From Flavobacterium sp. LPB0248 (GTDB taxonomy: Bacteria > Bacteroidota > Bacteroidia > Flavobacteriales > Flavobacteriaceae): DNA of 64,000 nt. The translations under genes and the position numbers were made by a program. The notes beneath the pieces are model-generated. The model was not told the DNA's origin. It saw only the letters and a program-made list of their open reading frames with translations, and ran no database searches. Position 1 is the first letter of the stretch, and every line of letters starts with the position of its first letter. The stretch is taken from positions 3,348,001 through 3,412,000 of the forward strand of contig NZ_CP058246.1 in the NCBI RefSeq assembly GCF_013388355.1, read 5' to 3'. Shown one piece after another: positions 54,271-64,000 of the stretch.

Positions 54271-55617
54271 ATGAAGAAATTTATTGAATCAATAAGTAAT
54301 GTTTGGAAAATCGAAGAACTAAAAAATAGAATCTTAATTACATTAGGTTTACTTTTAGTATATCGTTTTGGAGCACACGTTACGCTTCCTGGAATTGACG
54401 CAACGCAATTGACTGGTTTAGCGGGACAAACTAAAAATGGTCTAGGATCTATTCTAGACATGTTCACCGGGGGTGCTTTCTCTAAGGCTTCAGTTTTTGC
54501 TTTAGGTATCATGCCTTATATTTCTGCGTCTATTGTTGTTCAGTTGATGGGGATTGCGATTCCATATTTACAAAAACTTCAAAATGATGGGGAAAGTGGT
54601 AGAAAAAAGATTAATCAAATCACTCGTTGGTTGACAATCGCTATCACATTGGTTCAAGGTCCAACTTATATCTATAATTTATACAGAACATTGCCTAGTA
54701 ATGCATTTTTGCTAGGCTTTAATTCTCCTGAATTTTTGTTCTCGTCTGTTATCATTTTGGTTACTGGTACAATTTTTGCTATGTGGCTTGGTGAGAAGAT
54801 TACAGATAAAGGTATTGGAAATGGTATTTCATTGTTAATTATGGTTGGTATTTTAGCTCGTTTACCACAAGCTTTTATCCAAGAGTTTACAACTCGTGTT
54901 ACCAATAACAATGGAGGTCCAATGTTATTAGTTATTGAAATTATTGTGTGGTTATTAGTTATTATATCTTGTGTGTTGCTTACAATGGCAGTACGTAGAA
55001 TCCCTGTACAGTATGCTCGTCGTACAACTACAGGAGATTACGAACAAGATTTGGCTGGAGGTAATAGACAATGGATTCCTCTTAAGCTTAATGCTTCTGG
55101 GGTTATGCCAATCATTTTTGCTCAGGCAATTATGTTTATTCCTGCTGCTGTAGCTGGATTGTCTAAATCAGATACATCACAATCTATTGTTGGTGCATTT
55201 AGTAATATGTTTGGTTTCTGGTATAATTTTGTTTTTGCAACTTTAATTATTGTATTTACATTCTTTTATACTGCAATCACTGTACCTACTAATAAAATGG
55301 CTGATGATTTAAAGAGAAGCGGTGGTTTTATTCCAGGCGTACGTCCTGGAGCAGAAACTTCTGATTTCCTAGATAAAGTGATGTCTTTAATAACTTTCCC
55401 AGGATCTTTATTCCTTGCTTTGATTGCTGTGTTCCCAGCTATTGTTGTAAGTATTATGGATGTACAACAATCTTGGGCAATGTTTTTTGGAGGTACCTCA
55501 TTAATAATTATGGTTGGAGTTGCAATAGATACTATTCAACAAATCAATTCATACTTGTTAAACAAACATTATGATGGTTTAATGAAGACTGGTAAAAATA
55601 GAAAAGCGGTAGCTTAA
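54271..55617 (+). CDS. secY: Protein translocase subunit SecY
   Basis: 448 residues, the ten-helix channel of the Sec translocon in the inner membrane. Visible marks are [20 protein letters not shown] at helix 1 and [20 protein letters not shown] near the plug. The cytoplasmic loop [11 protein letters not shown] and [20 protein letters not shown], needed for ribosome and SecA contact, are also present. Its position after rplO is typical of the spc operon. adk and map, which follow secY in some bacteria, are not here. Confidence 0.97.
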   Translation: MKKFIESISNVWKIEELKNRILITLGLLLVYRFGAHVTLPGIDATQLTGLAGQTKNGLGSILDMFTGGAFSKASVFALGIMPYISASIVVQLMGIAIPYLQKLQNDGESGRKKINQITRWLTIAITLVQGPTYIYNLYRTLPSNAFLLGFNSPEFLFSSVIILVTGTIFAMWLGEKITDKGIGNGISLLIMVGILARLPQAFIQEFTTRVTNNNGGPMLLVIEIIVWLLVIISCVLLTMAVRRIPVQYARRTTTGDYEQDLAGGNRQWIPLKLNASGVMPIIFAQAIMFIPAAVAGLSKSDTSQSIVGAFSNMFGFWYNFVFATLIIVFTFFYTAITVPTNKMADDLKRSGGFIPGVRPGAETSDFLDKVMSLITFPGSLFLALIAVFPAIVVSIMDVQQSWAMFFGGTSLIIMVGVAIDTIQQINSYLLNKHYDGLMKTGKNRKAVA

Positions 55618-55624
55618 TATATTT

Positions 55625-55840
55625 ATGGCAAAACAATCAGCAATAGAACAAGACGGATCAATCATTGAAGCATTATCAAATGCGATGTTCCGTGTGGAGT
55701 TAGAAAATGGACATATTGTAATTGCTCATATTTCTGGAAAAATGCGAATGCATTATATCAAGTTATTACCTGGTGATAAAGTGAAACTAGAAATGAGTCC
55801 TTACGATTTGTCAAAAGCAAGAATTACTTATCGATATTAA
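55625..55840 (+). CDS. infA: Translation initiation factor IF-1
   Basis: 71 residues, an OB-fold factor that binds the 30S A site. Conserved parts are [40 protein letters not shown] and [20 protein letters not shown]. It starts 7 nt after secY. Confidence 0.97.
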   Translation: MAKQSAIEQDGSIIEALSNAMFRVELENGHIVIAHISGKMRMHYIKLLPGDKVKLEMSPYDLSKARITYRY

Positions 55841-55852
55841 AGGATATTCACT

Positions 55853-55969
55853 ATGAAAGTTAGAGCATCAGTAAAAAAGAGAAGTGCCGAGTGCATTATC
55901 GTGCGTAGAAAAGGGAGACTGTACGTAATAAACAAAAAGAATCCTAGATTTAAACAAAGACAAGGATAA
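55853..55969 (+). CDS. rpmJ: 50S ribosomal protein L36 (zinc-free form)
   Basis: A 38-codon gene between infA and rpsM, easily missed because of its length. The protein starts [20 protein letters not shown] and ends [10 protein letters not shown], which matches bL36. Of the usual four zinc ligands (Cys11, Cys14, Cys27, His32/33), only Cys14 remains; the others are Ser, Asn and Phe. It is therefore a C-minus form that cannot hold zinc. An AAAGGA sequence lies 8 nt before the ATG, an unusually good Shine-Dalgarno match for this genome, where other starts are A-rich. Its stop lies 2 nt before rpsM. Confidence 0.96.
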
Positions 55970-55971
55970 TT

Positions 55972-56346
55972 ATGGCAAGAATAGCAGGGGTAGATATCCC
56001 AAAAAACAAAAGAGGTGTTATCGCACTTACCTATATCTTTGGATTAGGAAAAAGTAGAGCTATTGAGATTTTAGAAAAAGCTCAAGTTAGCCAAGATAAA
56101 AAAGTTCAAGATTGGAATGATGATGAAATCGGAGCGATTCGTGAAGCTGTTTCATTTTACAAAATTGAAGGAGAATTACGTTCTGAAATTTCTTTAAACA
56201 TTAAACGTTTAATGGATATCGGATGTTACAGAGGTATTCGTCATAGATCTGGTCTTCCATTAAGAGGGCAGAGAACTAAAAACAACTCAAGAACAAGAAA
56301 AGGTAAAAGAAAAACTGTTGCTAACAAGAAAAAAGCAACTAAATAA
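55972..56346 (+). CDS. rpsM: 30S ribosomal protein S13
   Basis: 124 residues, uS13 of the 30S head. Conserved parts are [40 protein letters not shown] and [20 protein letters not shown]. First gene of the alpha part of the cluster; no promoter is visible in the 2-nt gap before it. Confidence 0.97.
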   Translation: MARIAGVDIPKNKRGVIALTYIFGLGKSRAIEILEKAQVSQDKKVQDWNDDEIGAIREAVSFYKIEGELRSEISLNIKRLMDIGCYRGIRHRSGLPLRGQRTKNNSRTRKGKRKTVANKKKATK

Positions 56347-56354
56347 TAAGTAAT

Positions 56355-56738
56355 ATGGCTAAAGCAACTGCAAAAAAACGTAAAGTTATCGTTGAATCAA
56401 CGGGTGAGGCTCATATTTCTGCCACTTTTAATAACATTATTATTTCTTTGACTAATAAGAAAGGTGAAGTAATCTCTTGGTCTTCAGCTGGTAAAATGGG
56501 TTTCAGAGGTTCTAAAAAGAATACTCCTTATGCAGCTCAAATGGCAGCAGAAGATTGCGCTAAAGTAGCACTTGAGGCAGGACTTAAAAAAGTGAAAGTT
56601 TATGTAAAAGGGCCAGGTAACGGACGTGAGTCTGCTATCCGTTCTATTCATAACGGTGGAATCGAAGTTACAGAGATTATCGATGTTACTCCAATGCCAC
56701 ACAACGGATGTCGTCCTCCAAAAAGACGTAGAGTTTAA
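56355..56738 (+). CDS. rpsK: 30S ribosomal protein S11
   Basis: 127 residues, uS11, at the 30S platform. Conserved parts are [40 protein letters not shown] and [20 protein letters not shown]. It is followed by a 92-nt gap with the rpsD leader. Confidence 0.98.
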   Translation: MAKATAKKRKVIVESTGEAHISATFNNIIISLTNKKGEVISWSSAGKMGFRGSKKNTPYAAQMAAEDCAKVALEAGLKKVKVYVKGPGNGRESAIRSIHNGGIEVTEIIDVTPMPHNGCRPPKRRRV

Positions 56739-56761
56739 TTTTTTATTTTTATAGTATAAAC

Positions 56762-56815
56762 AAGGTAGAACATAGATTATCGAAGGATTAGACCTGAATT
56801 CATAATTTCTACCTT
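56762..56815 (+). promoter_or_regulatory. Structured leader before rpsD
   Basis: AAGGTAGAA (56762-56770) pairs with TTCTACCTT (56807-56815) around a 36-nt interior that can form smaller pairings. It lies 15 nt before the rpsD ATG. From memory it resembles the S4-Bacteroidia candidate ribosomal leader, where S4 would bind and repress its own synthesis. Confidence 0.6.
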
Positions 56816-56830
56816 AAAATTTTTTTTAAA

Positions 56831-57436
56831 ATGGCAAGATATACTGGTCCTAAAACCAAAATCGCTCGTAAATTTGGCGAGGCAATCTTCGGAGATGATA
56901 AATCTTTCGAAAAAAGAAATTACCCACCTGGACAACACGGGATGGCTAAAAAAAGAGGAAAAAAATCTGAGTATGCTGTCCAGTTAATGGAAAAGCAAAA
57001 AGCTAAATATTCTTACGGAATTTTAGAAAAACAATTCAGAAATTTATTCGAAAAAGCATCAGCTACTAAAGGAGTTACTGGTGAAGTTTTATTACAATTA
57101 TGCGAAGCAAGATTGGATAATGTTGTTTTTAGAATGGGAATTGCTCCATCTAGAAGAGGTGCGCGTCAAATCGTTTCTCACAGACACATTACTGTAAATG
57201 GAGAGGTTGTTAATATTCCTTCTTACCACCTTAAGCCTGGTGATAAAGTTGCAGTTCGTGAAAAATCTAAATCTTTAGAAGCTATCGAACGTTCTTTATC
57301 AAATTCAAGTCATGTTTATGAATGGATTACTTGGAATAATGATCTTAAAGAAGGAACTTTCGTTTCTGTACCTGCGAGACTTCAAATTCCAGAAAACATT
57401 AAAGAACAATTAATCGTAGAGTTGTACAACAAATAA
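56831..57436 (+). CDS. rpsD: 30S ribosomal protein S4
   Basis: 201 residues, uS4, a primary 16S rRNA binder and, in E. coli, repressor of the alpha operon. It has [40 protein letters not shown] and an S4 RNA-binding domain with [20 protein letters not shown]. No zinc-knuckle cysteines are at the N-terminus. A structured leader precedes the gene and rpoA follows after 21 nt. Confidence 0.98.
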
Positions 57437-57457
57437 TAATTGACTTAGTCGAAATTT

Positions 57458-58450
57458 ATGGCAATATTTAATTTTCAAAAGCCCGATAAAGTTATCATGA
57501 TCGATTCAACCGATTTTGAAGGTAAATTTGAGTTTAGACCTTTAGAACCTGGTTACGGATTGACAGTTGGTAATGCACTTAGAAGAGTTTTGCTTTCAGC
57601 GTTAGAAGGTTATGCAATTACATCTGTTCGTATCGAAGGTGTAGATCATGAGTTTTCTACTATTTCAGGTGTTGTTGAGGATGTTACCGAAATTATCCTT
57701 AATCTAAAACAAGTACGTTTCAAACGTCAGATTGAAGATATCGATAATGAATCAGTTACTATTTCTGTTTCTGGTAAAGATCAATTAACAGCAGGTGATT
57801 TTCAAAAATTTATCTCAGGTTTTCAAGTTTTGAATCCAGACCTTGTTATCTGTAATTTAGATTCTAAAATCAAATTGAACTTCGATTTAACAATCGAGAA
57901 AGGTAGAGGATACGTTCCTGCTGAAGAGAACAAAAAACAGAATGCTGCAATTGGAACAATTTTTACAGATTCTATTTTTACTCCGGTAAAAAATGTAAAA
58001 TATGCAATCGAAAATTTCCGTGTAGAGCAAAAAACAGATTACGAAAAATTAGTTTTTGAAATCAAAACTGATGGATCTATTAATCCAAAAGATGCTCTTA
58101 CTGAAGCTGCTAAAGTTTTAATTCACCATTTCATGTTATTCTCTGACGAAAGAATTACACTTGAGGCTGACGAAATTGCACAAACAGAATCGTATGATGA
58201 AGAGTCATTGCATATGAGACAATTGCTTAAAACTAAGCTTGTTGATATGGATTTATCTGTGAGAGCATTAAATTGCTTGAAAGCGGCTGAAGTTGATACA
58301 CTTGGTGATTTAGTATCGTTCAATAAAAATGACCTAATGAAATTCCGTAATTTTGGTAAAAAATCTTTAACTGAACTTGATGAACTTGTTGCAGTGAAGA
58401 ATTTAACTTTCGGAATGGATTTAGCTAAATACAAATTAGATAAAGAATAA
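57458..58450 (+). CDS. rpoA: RNA polymerase alpha subunit
   Basis: 330 residues. The N-terminal domain for dimerisation and beta/beta' assembly has [20 protein letters not shown] and [20 protein letters not shown]. After a linker, the C-terminal domain has [24 protein letters not shown] sequence with [20 protein letters not shown], the helix-hairpin-helix part that contacts UP elements and activators. Normal length, in its usual place between rpsD and rplQ. Confidence 0.98.
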   Translation: MAIFNFQKPDKVIMIDSTDFEGKFEFRPLEPGYGLTVGNALRRVLLSALEGYAITSVRIEGVDHEFSTISGVVEDVTEIILNLKQVRFKRQIEDIDNESVTISVSGKDQLTAGDFQKFISGFQVLNPDLVICNLDSKIKLNFDLTIEKGRGYVPAEENKKQNAAIGTIFTDSIFTPVKNVKYAIENFRVEQKTDYEKLVFEIKTDGSINPKDALTEAAKVLIHHFMLFSDERITLEADEIAQTESYDEESLHMRQLLKTKLVDMDLSVRALNCLKAAEVDTLGDLVSFNKNDLMKFRNFGKKSLTELDELVAVKNLTFGMDLAKYKLDKE

Positions 58451-58454
58451 TTTA

Positions 58455-58496
58455 CTTCATATTTTGCTCTCCATAGTGGATCGTAGCAAGATGAAG
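58455..58496 (+). promoter_or_regulatory. Nested three-helix leader before rplQ
   Basis: Three nested stems: CTTCAT/ATGAAG (58455-58460 with 58491-58496), TTGCT/AGCAA (58464-58468 with 58485-58489) and TCCA/TGGA (58470-58473 with 58477-58480, loop TAG). It begins 4 nt after the rpoA stop and ends 16 nt before the rplQ ATG. No T run follows. Confidence 0.6.
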
Positions 58497-58512
58497 ATAA
58501 AAAAAACACGTC

Positions 58513-59004
58513 ATGAGACACGGAAAAAAATTCAACCACTTAAGCAGACAGACTGGACATAGAAAAGCTATGTTGGCTAATATGGCTTGTTCTCTTATTG
58601 AGCACAAACGTATTAACACTACTGTTGCTAAAGCTAAAGCGCTTAAACAATTCGTTGAGCCTTTAATCACAAAATCAAAAGAGGATACGACTCATAATCG
58701 TCGTATTGTTTTTGCTTACTTGCGCAGTAAATATGCAGTAACTGATTTGTTCAGAGATGTAGCTGCTAAAGTTGGAGACCGTCCAGGAGGATACACTCGT
58801 ATCATTAAAGTTGGAAATCGTTTGGGAGATAACGCTGATATGGCGATGATCGAACTTGTTGACTTCAATGAACTTTACAACGGAGGTAAAAAAGAAGTTA
58901 AAAAAGCGAAAAGCCGTCGTGGTGGTAAAGCTAAAAAAGCTGAAACTGCTGCTCCAGAAGCTCCTGCTGCTGAAACAGAAACGACTACTGAAGCTTCTGA
59001 ATAA
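58513..59004 (+). CDS. rplQ: 50S ribosomal protein L17
   Basis: 163 residues, bL17, at the exit-tunnel rim. The core (1-125) has [20 protein letters not shown] and [20 protein letters not shown]. The last 40 residues are an extension that is first Lys/Arg-rich ([14 protein letters not shown]) and then Ala/Glu/Thr-rich, as in other Bacteroidota. Last gene of the ribosomal cluster, followed by a terminator. Confidence 0.97.
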   Translation: MRHGKKFNHLSRQTGHRKAMLANMACSLIEHKRINTTVAKAKALKQFVEPLITKSKEDTTHNRRIVFAYLRSKYAVTDLFRDVAAKVGDRPGGYTRIIKVGNRLGDNADMAMIELVDFNELYNGGKKEVKKAKSRRGGKAKKAETAAPEAPAAETETTTEASE

Positions 59005-59032
59005 TTATGAAAGTAATCATTCTATAGAAATC

Positions 59033-59069
59033 AAGGATAAACTAATTTTTAGTTTATCCTTTTTTTTTG
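59033..59069 (+). terminator. Terminator of the ribosomal cluster
   Basis: AAGGATAAACT (59033-59043) pairs with AGTTTATCCTT (59051-59061), followed by a run of T residues. It lies 28 nt after the rplQ stop. Confidence 0.9.
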
Positions 59070-59146
59070 ATTTTTTTGAAACGGAAGAAATGTAACTTAT
59101 TTAAAATGATAGGTTTTATTTTTACGAATGAAAGTTTTAAAAAATC

Positions 59147-59178
59147 TTGGAAGGGCTATTTTAAAGAAGTAAATTTGC
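59147..59178 (+). promoter_or_regulatory. Promoter of carA
   Basis: TTG (59147-59149), a 20-nt spacer, then TAAATTTGC (59170-59178). The 71-nt leader holds a small TAAAACC/GGTTTTA stem (59196-59202 with 59211-59217). Confidence 0.75.
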
Positions 59179-59249
59179 AAAATTCTAATTACACTTAAAA
59201 CCTATATTTTGGTTTTATAACTTGATTAAAAAACAATACAAATTAAATA

Positions 59250-60359
59250 ATGAAATACACAACACGACAAAGCGCCATTTTATTACTTAGTGACGGAACA
59301 ATCTTTCACGGAAAATCTATCGGAATTAGCGGTAAAACTTTTGGTGAAGTTTGTTTTAATACGGGAATGACTGGGTATCAGGAAATTTTTACTGATCCTT
59401 CTTATTTTGGACAAATAATGGTTGCTACAAATACACATATCGGAAACTATGGTGTTAATGATTCTGAGGTGGAATCTGATAGTATTAAAATTGCCGGTTT
59501 AGTTTGTAAAAACTTTAGTTTTAATTATTCTAGAGAAAATGCTTCTGGAAGTTTAGAGGATTATTTTACTAAACAAAATTTAATATGTATTTCTGATGTA
59601 GATACTCGTGCACTTGTTAGTTATATTCGTGACAATGGTGCAATGAACGCTGTTATCTGTACAGATGGTACTTCAATAGAAGATTTGAAAAAAGAATTGG
59701 CTAACGTTCCGAATATGGAAGGACTTGAATTAGCTTCTAAAGTATCTACTAAAGAGCCATATTTTTTTGGTGATGAAAATGCTACTTATAAAATCTCAGC
59801 TTTAGATCTTGGAATTAAAAAGAACATTTTAAGAAACCTTGCTAAAAGAGATTGCTACATTAAAGTGTATCCTTTTAATTCTACTTACAAAGATATGTCT
59901 GAATTTAACCCAGATGGCTATTTCTTGTCAAACGGGCCTGGAGATCCAGATCCTTTGTTTGGGGCTATTCAAGTTGCTAAAGATATATTAGCAGATAACA
60001 AGCCTTTGTTTGGAATCTGTTTGGGACATCAGGTAATTGGTCTTGCGAATGGAGTTGAAACTTATAAAATGTTTAATGGGCACCGTGGAATTAATCATCC
60101 TGTAAAAAATATTATTACAGGTAAAGGTGAAATAACTTCACAAAATCACGGTTTTGCTGTTAAAAAAGAACAGTTAGATAATCATCCTGATTTAGAAATT
60201 ACACACGTACATTTAAATGATGGAACAGTGGCTGGAATGAGAATGAAGAATAAGAATTGTTTCTCGGTTCAATATCACCCAGAGGCGAGTCCTGGACCAC
60301 ACGATTCATCATATTTATTTGATCAATTTGTGGAGAACATAAAAACTGCAAAAGCCTAA
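59250..60359 (+). CDS. carA: Carbamoyl-phosphate synthase, small (glutaminase) subunit
   Basis: 369 residues. The N-terminal CPSase small-subunit domain has ILLLSDGTIFHGKSIGISGK and TGMTGYQEIFTDPSYFGQIM. The C-terminal class I glutaminase domain has the nucleophile loop GICLGHQVIGLANG and the His-Glu pair in YHPEASPGP. It releases ammonia from glutamine and passes it to CarB for carbamoyl phosphate, feeding arginine and pyrimidine synthesis. carB is not next to it; the following gene is eno, 111 nt away. Confidence 0.96.
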   Translation: MKYTTRQSAILLLSDGTIFHGKSIGISGKTFGEVCFNTGMTGYQEIFTDPSYFGQIMVATNTHIGNYGVNDSEVESDSIKIAGLVCKNFSFNYSRENASGSLEDYFTKQNLICISDVDTRALVSYIRDNGAMNAVICTDGTSIEDLKKELANVPNMEGLELASKVSTKEPYFFGDENATYKISALDLGIKKNILRNLAKRDCYIKVYPFNSTYKDMSEFNPDGYFLSNGPGDPDPLFGAIQVAKDILADNKPLFGICLGHQVIGLANGVETYKMFNGHRGINHPVKNIITGKGEITSQNHGFAVKKEQLDNHPDLEITHVHLNDGTVAGMRMKNKNCFSVQYHPEASPGPHDSSYLFDQFVENIKTAKA

Positions 60360-60458
60360 AACGATGTAGTTAATAAATAAACGTGTTTAATGACGAGAGT
60401 GCGTTTATAGTATTAAATATTTTTATAATTTCGAAAAAAAAATATAATTTATTAATAA

Positions 60459-61763
<1,305 letters not shown>

Positions 61764-61784
61764 TTGAACAAATTATATATTGGA

Positions 61785-61818
61785 AAAAACCATCTGTTTG
61801 TGCAGATGGTTTTTTTTT
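61785..61818 (+). terminator. Terminator after eno
   Basis: AAAAACCATCTG (61785-61796) pairs with CAGATGGTTTTT (61803-61814) around a 6-nt loop, with more T residues after. Confidence 0.92.
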
Positions 61819-61872
61819 GGAGTTTTAACAAATTCATAGCAGTATTCTTTTTTTAATTAGTCTTAAATTCAT

Positions 61873-61880
61873 TAGATTTG
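61873..61880 (+). promoter_or_regulatory. -7 box of gltA
   Basis: TAGATTTG matches TAnnTTTG exactly, 36 nt before the gltA ATG. No TTG lies at the usual -33 spacing. Confidence 0.5.
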
Positions 61881-61916
61881 ATAAATTATTATTTAAAGAA
61901 TTATTTCCAGTATATT

Positions 61917-63194
61917 ATGTCAAAAATAGCTACATTAGAAATAGATGGTAAAAAGATTGAGCTTCCAGTAATCACAGGGAGTGAAAACGAATCAGCTATC
62001 GATATCAACAAATTACGTGATTTAACAGGTTATATTACTCTTGATCCAGGGTATAAAAATTCAGGATCTTGTACAAGTGAAATCACTTTCCTAGATGGAG
62101 AAGAAGGAATTTTACGTTACAGAGGATATTCTATTGAAGATCTTGCTGAACAAGCAAGTTTCTTGGAAGTTTCATATCTTTTGATTTTTGGTGAATTGCC
62201 TACGGCTTCACAATTAGAGGATTTTGAAAATGGTATAAAAAAACATTCTTTGGTAAACGAAGAAATGAAAAATATCATTGACGGTTTCCCTAAAACAGCT
62301 CACCCGATGGGAGTGTTATCTGCTTTGACTAGTGCTTTAACGGCTTTTAATCCTAAAGCAGTTAACGTTGATAATGAAAAAGAAATGTACGAAGCTATTT
62401 GTAAAACAATGGCCAAATTTTTAGTGATTGCTACATGGACTTACAGAAAATCTATGGGTTATCCTTTAAATTACTATGATAACACAAAAGGTTATGTAGA
62501 AAGCTTCATGCAATTAATGTTTAAATTGCCTACAGGGCCTTACGCTGCAAATCCTGTAATTGTAAATGCTTTAGATAAATTGTTTATTCTTCATGCTGAT
62601 CACGAACAAAATTGTTCTACTTCTACGGTTAGAATGGTAGGTTCTTCTCACGCAGGTTTGTTTGCTTCAGTTTCTGCAGGAGTTTCTGCTTTATGGGGGC
62701 CACTTCATGGTGGAGCTAATCAAGCAGTACTTGAAATGCTTGAAGAAATCAATAAAGACGGTGGTGATACAGATAAATTCTTAGCGAAAGCGAAAGATAA
62801 AAATGATCCATTCCGTTTAATGGGATTCGGACACAGAGTGTACAAAAACTTTGATCCAAGAGCTAAAATTATCAAAAAAGCAGCAACGGAAGTATTAGAA
62901 ACTTTAGGTGTTGAAGATCCAATTTTAGATATTGCAAGAAAATTAGAAAAAGCGGCTCTTGAAGATGAGTACTTCAAATTAAGAAACTTATATCCAAACG
63001 TTGATTTCTATTCTGGAATTATTTACAGAGCTTTAGGAATTCCAACAGATATGTTTACAGTTATGTTTGCAATTGGAAGATTACCAGGTTGGATTGCGCA
63101 ATGGAAAGAGATGCGTGAAAATAAAGAGCCAATCGGAAGACCAAGACAAATTTATACAGGACATCCTTTACGAGAGTTTAAGTCTAATAAATAA
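61917..63194 (+). CDS. gltA: Citrate synthase
   Basis: 425 residues, a type II citrate synthase that condenses acetyl-CoA with oxaloacetate to open the TCA cycle. Conserved parts are FTACTSEITFLDG-like GSCTSEITFLDGEEGILRYR, the active-site HADHEQNCSTSTVRMVGSSH, LWGPLHGGANQAVLEML and GFGHRVYKNFDPRAKI. The ATG at 61917 is used. An in-frame TTG at 61878 is part of the promoter -7 box and would add 13 unlikely residues. A terminator follows 6 nt after the stop. Confidence 0.97.
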   Translation: MSKIATLEIDGKKIELPVITGSENESAIDINKLRDLTGYITLDPGYKNSGSCTSEITFLDGEEGILRYRGYSIEDLAEQASFLEVSYLLIFGELPTASQLEDFENGIKKHSLVNEEMKNIIDGFPKTAHPMGVLSALTSALTAFNPKAVNVDNEKEMYEAICKTMAKFLVIATWTYRKSMGYPLNYYDNTKGYVESFMQLMFKLPTGPYAANPVIVNALDKLFILHADHEQNCSTSTVRMVGSSHAGLFASVSAGVSALWGPLHGGANQAVLEMLEEINKDGGDTDKFLAKAKDKNDPFRLMGFGHRVYKNFDPRAKIIKKAATEVLETLGVEDPILDIARKLEKAALEDEYFKLRNLYPNVDFYSGIIYRALGIPTDMFTVMFAIGRLPGWIAQWKEMRENKEPIGRPRQIYTGHPLREFKSNK

Positions 63195-63200
63195 AAAACG

Positions 63201-63230
63201 AAAGCTTCACTTAACTGTGAAGCTTTTTTT
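63201..63230 (+). terminator. Terminator after gltA
   Basis: AAAGCTTCAC (63201-63210) pairs with GTGAAGCTTT (63217-63226), followed by T residues that run directly into the next promoter. Confidence 0.88.
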
Positions 63231-63238
63231 ATATTTGC
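63230..63238 (+). promoter_or_regulatory. -7 box of the DDAH-family gene
   Basis: TATATTTGC matches TAnnTTTGC exactly and starts at the last T of the gltA terminator. It lies 18 nt before the ATG. No clear -33 TTG is seen, since that position falls in the terminator stem. Confidence 0.6.
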
Positions 63239-63256
63239 TCAAAATACAATAAAGTT

Positions 63257-64000
63257 ATGTTGCAATTAAATGTAAAGAATGAAACGTCTCGACTTCGTGC
63301 TGTAGTTCTTGGTTCTGCTGTTCATAATGGACCAACTCCAACTATAGAAGAGGCTTATGATCCTAAATCATTGGAACATATTAAAGCAGGAACTTACCCT
63401 GTAGAAAAAGATATGGTTGCTGAAATGGAAGCTTTTAATGCTGTTTTTCAGAAATACGATGTAACTGTTTATCGTCCGGAAATGATTGAAAATTACAATC
63501 AGATTTTTGCTAGGGATATTGGGTTTGTTATTGATGATATCTTTGTAAAATCGAATATTCTTCCAGATAGAGAACGTGAATTAGATGCTATTCAATATGT
63601 AATTGATCAGATTGATCCATTAAAAGTAGTTCGTCCTCCAGAAGAAGTTCATATCGAAGGAGGAGATGTGATGCTTTGGAATGATCATATTTTTATCGGA
63701 ACTTATAAAGGAAGCGATTACAAAGATTATATTACTGCAAGAACCAATATGCATGGTGTAAACTATATTAAGTCATTATTTCCTAATAAGATTGTAAAGG
63801 AATTTGATTTAGTAAAATCTAAATTGGAGGCAAGAGATAATGCGTTGCATTTAGATTGTTGTTTTCAGCCGGTTGGAAAAAACAAAGGAATTATCTATAA
63901 AAGAGGTTTCCGTGAAGAAGCAGATTATCTTTATTTAGTGAAACTTTTTGGGAAAGAGAATCTATTTCATATTGAAAGAAACGAAATGTATAATATGTTT
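63257..64000 (+). CDS. DDAH/arginine-deiminase-superfamily protein, 5' part (runs off the window)
   Basis: An open frame of 248 codons from ATG 63257 that continues past the window. It belongs to the guanidino-group-modifying superfamily of dimethylarginine dimethylaminohydrolases and amidinotransferases. Marks are QIFARDIGFVIDD (the substrate-binding FxRD motif), EEVHIEGGDVMLWNDHIFIG (EGGD) and NALHLDCCFQPVG with the catalytic histidine in HLD. The catalytic cysteine is expected near the C-terminus, outside the window. The substrate may be a methylated arginine or a related guanidino compound, but this cannot be decided here. It starts right after the gltA terminator. Confidence 0.85.
   Translation, partial: MLQLNVKNETSRLRAVVLGSAVHNGPTPTIEEAYDPKSLEHIKAGTYPVEKDMVAEMEAFNAVFQKYDVTVYRPEMIENYNQIFARDIGFVIDDIFVKSNILPDRERELDAIQYVIDQIDPLKVVRPPEEVHIEGGDVMLWNDHIFIGTYKGSDYKDYITARTNMHGVNYIKSLFPNKIVKEFDLVKSKLEARDNALHLDCCFQPVGKNKGIIYKRGFREEADYLYLVKLFGKENLFHIERNEMYNMF

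Noticed and set aside
59196..59217. Attenuator or pyrimidine-responsive element before carA
   Set aside because: Only a 7-bp AT-rich stem without a T run or alternative pairing partner.

Overview
The window comes from a Bacteroidota genome of the class Flavobacteriia, most likely Flavobacterium. The evidence is the strong AT-richness, two SusC/SusD pairs, an S46 dipeptidyl peptidase, promoters of the form TTG-N19/20-TAnnTTTGC, and translation starts preceded by A-rich sequence rather than Shine-Dalgarno motifs. No insertion sequence, prophage, CRISPR array, tRNA or rRNA gene was seen.

Layout. 1-7.2 kb is mostly minus strand: the 5' end of an M3 peptidase gene, a RelE/ParE-type toxin-antitoxin pair, purK-purE, a small helical protein, a TonB-dependent receptor and a sorbosone-dehydrogenase-type lipoprotein. 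7.3-13.4 kb is plus strand: hpt-adk, a CNNM/CorC-type membrane protein, obgE and an S46 (DPP7-like) peptidase. 13.6-20.1 kb is one minus-strand gene for a 2159-residue alpha-2-macroglobulin that carries an embedded SusC-type regulatory domain and TonB plug signature. 20.3-28.3 kb holds mpl, a radC-HAD-exported protein operon, rarA, a rhomboid protease, two exported or outer-membrane proteins of unknown role and rlmB. 28.4-41.4 kb is minus strand: a four-gene SusC-SusD-lipoprotein-lipoprotein operon resembling the BT2264-BT2261 oligopeptide importer of Bacteroides thetaiotaomicron, a second SusC-SusD pair and an Omp85-superfamily protein.

41.5-59.0 kb is the plus-strand str/S10/spc/alpha ribosomal cluster: rpsL-rpsG-fusA-rpsJ, then rplC through rpmJ, then rpsM-rpsK-rpsD-rpoA-rplQ. 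A terminator and a new promoter split it between rpsJ and rplC. There is a further internal promoter before rpsH, and structured leaders lie before rpsH, rpsD and rplQ. The 38-codon rpmJ gene sits between infA and rpsM. After the cluster come carA, eno, gltA and a truncated DDAH-family gene, each with its own promoter or terminator signals.

How the parts fit. Most of the window is housekeeping: translation, secretion, purine salvage and synthesis, central metabolism and DNA repair. The accessory theme is the cell envelope and nutrient capture. The SusC/D operons, the DPP7-like periplasmic peptidase and the M3 peptidase would together suit peptide uptake and breakdown; this is inference. The most unusual object is the macroglobulin-plug chimera. 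The candidate ribosomal leaders before rpsH and rplQ also deserve a closer look. Several intergenic gaps hold short inverted or tandem repeats, some of which look like dispersed flavobacterial repeat families.
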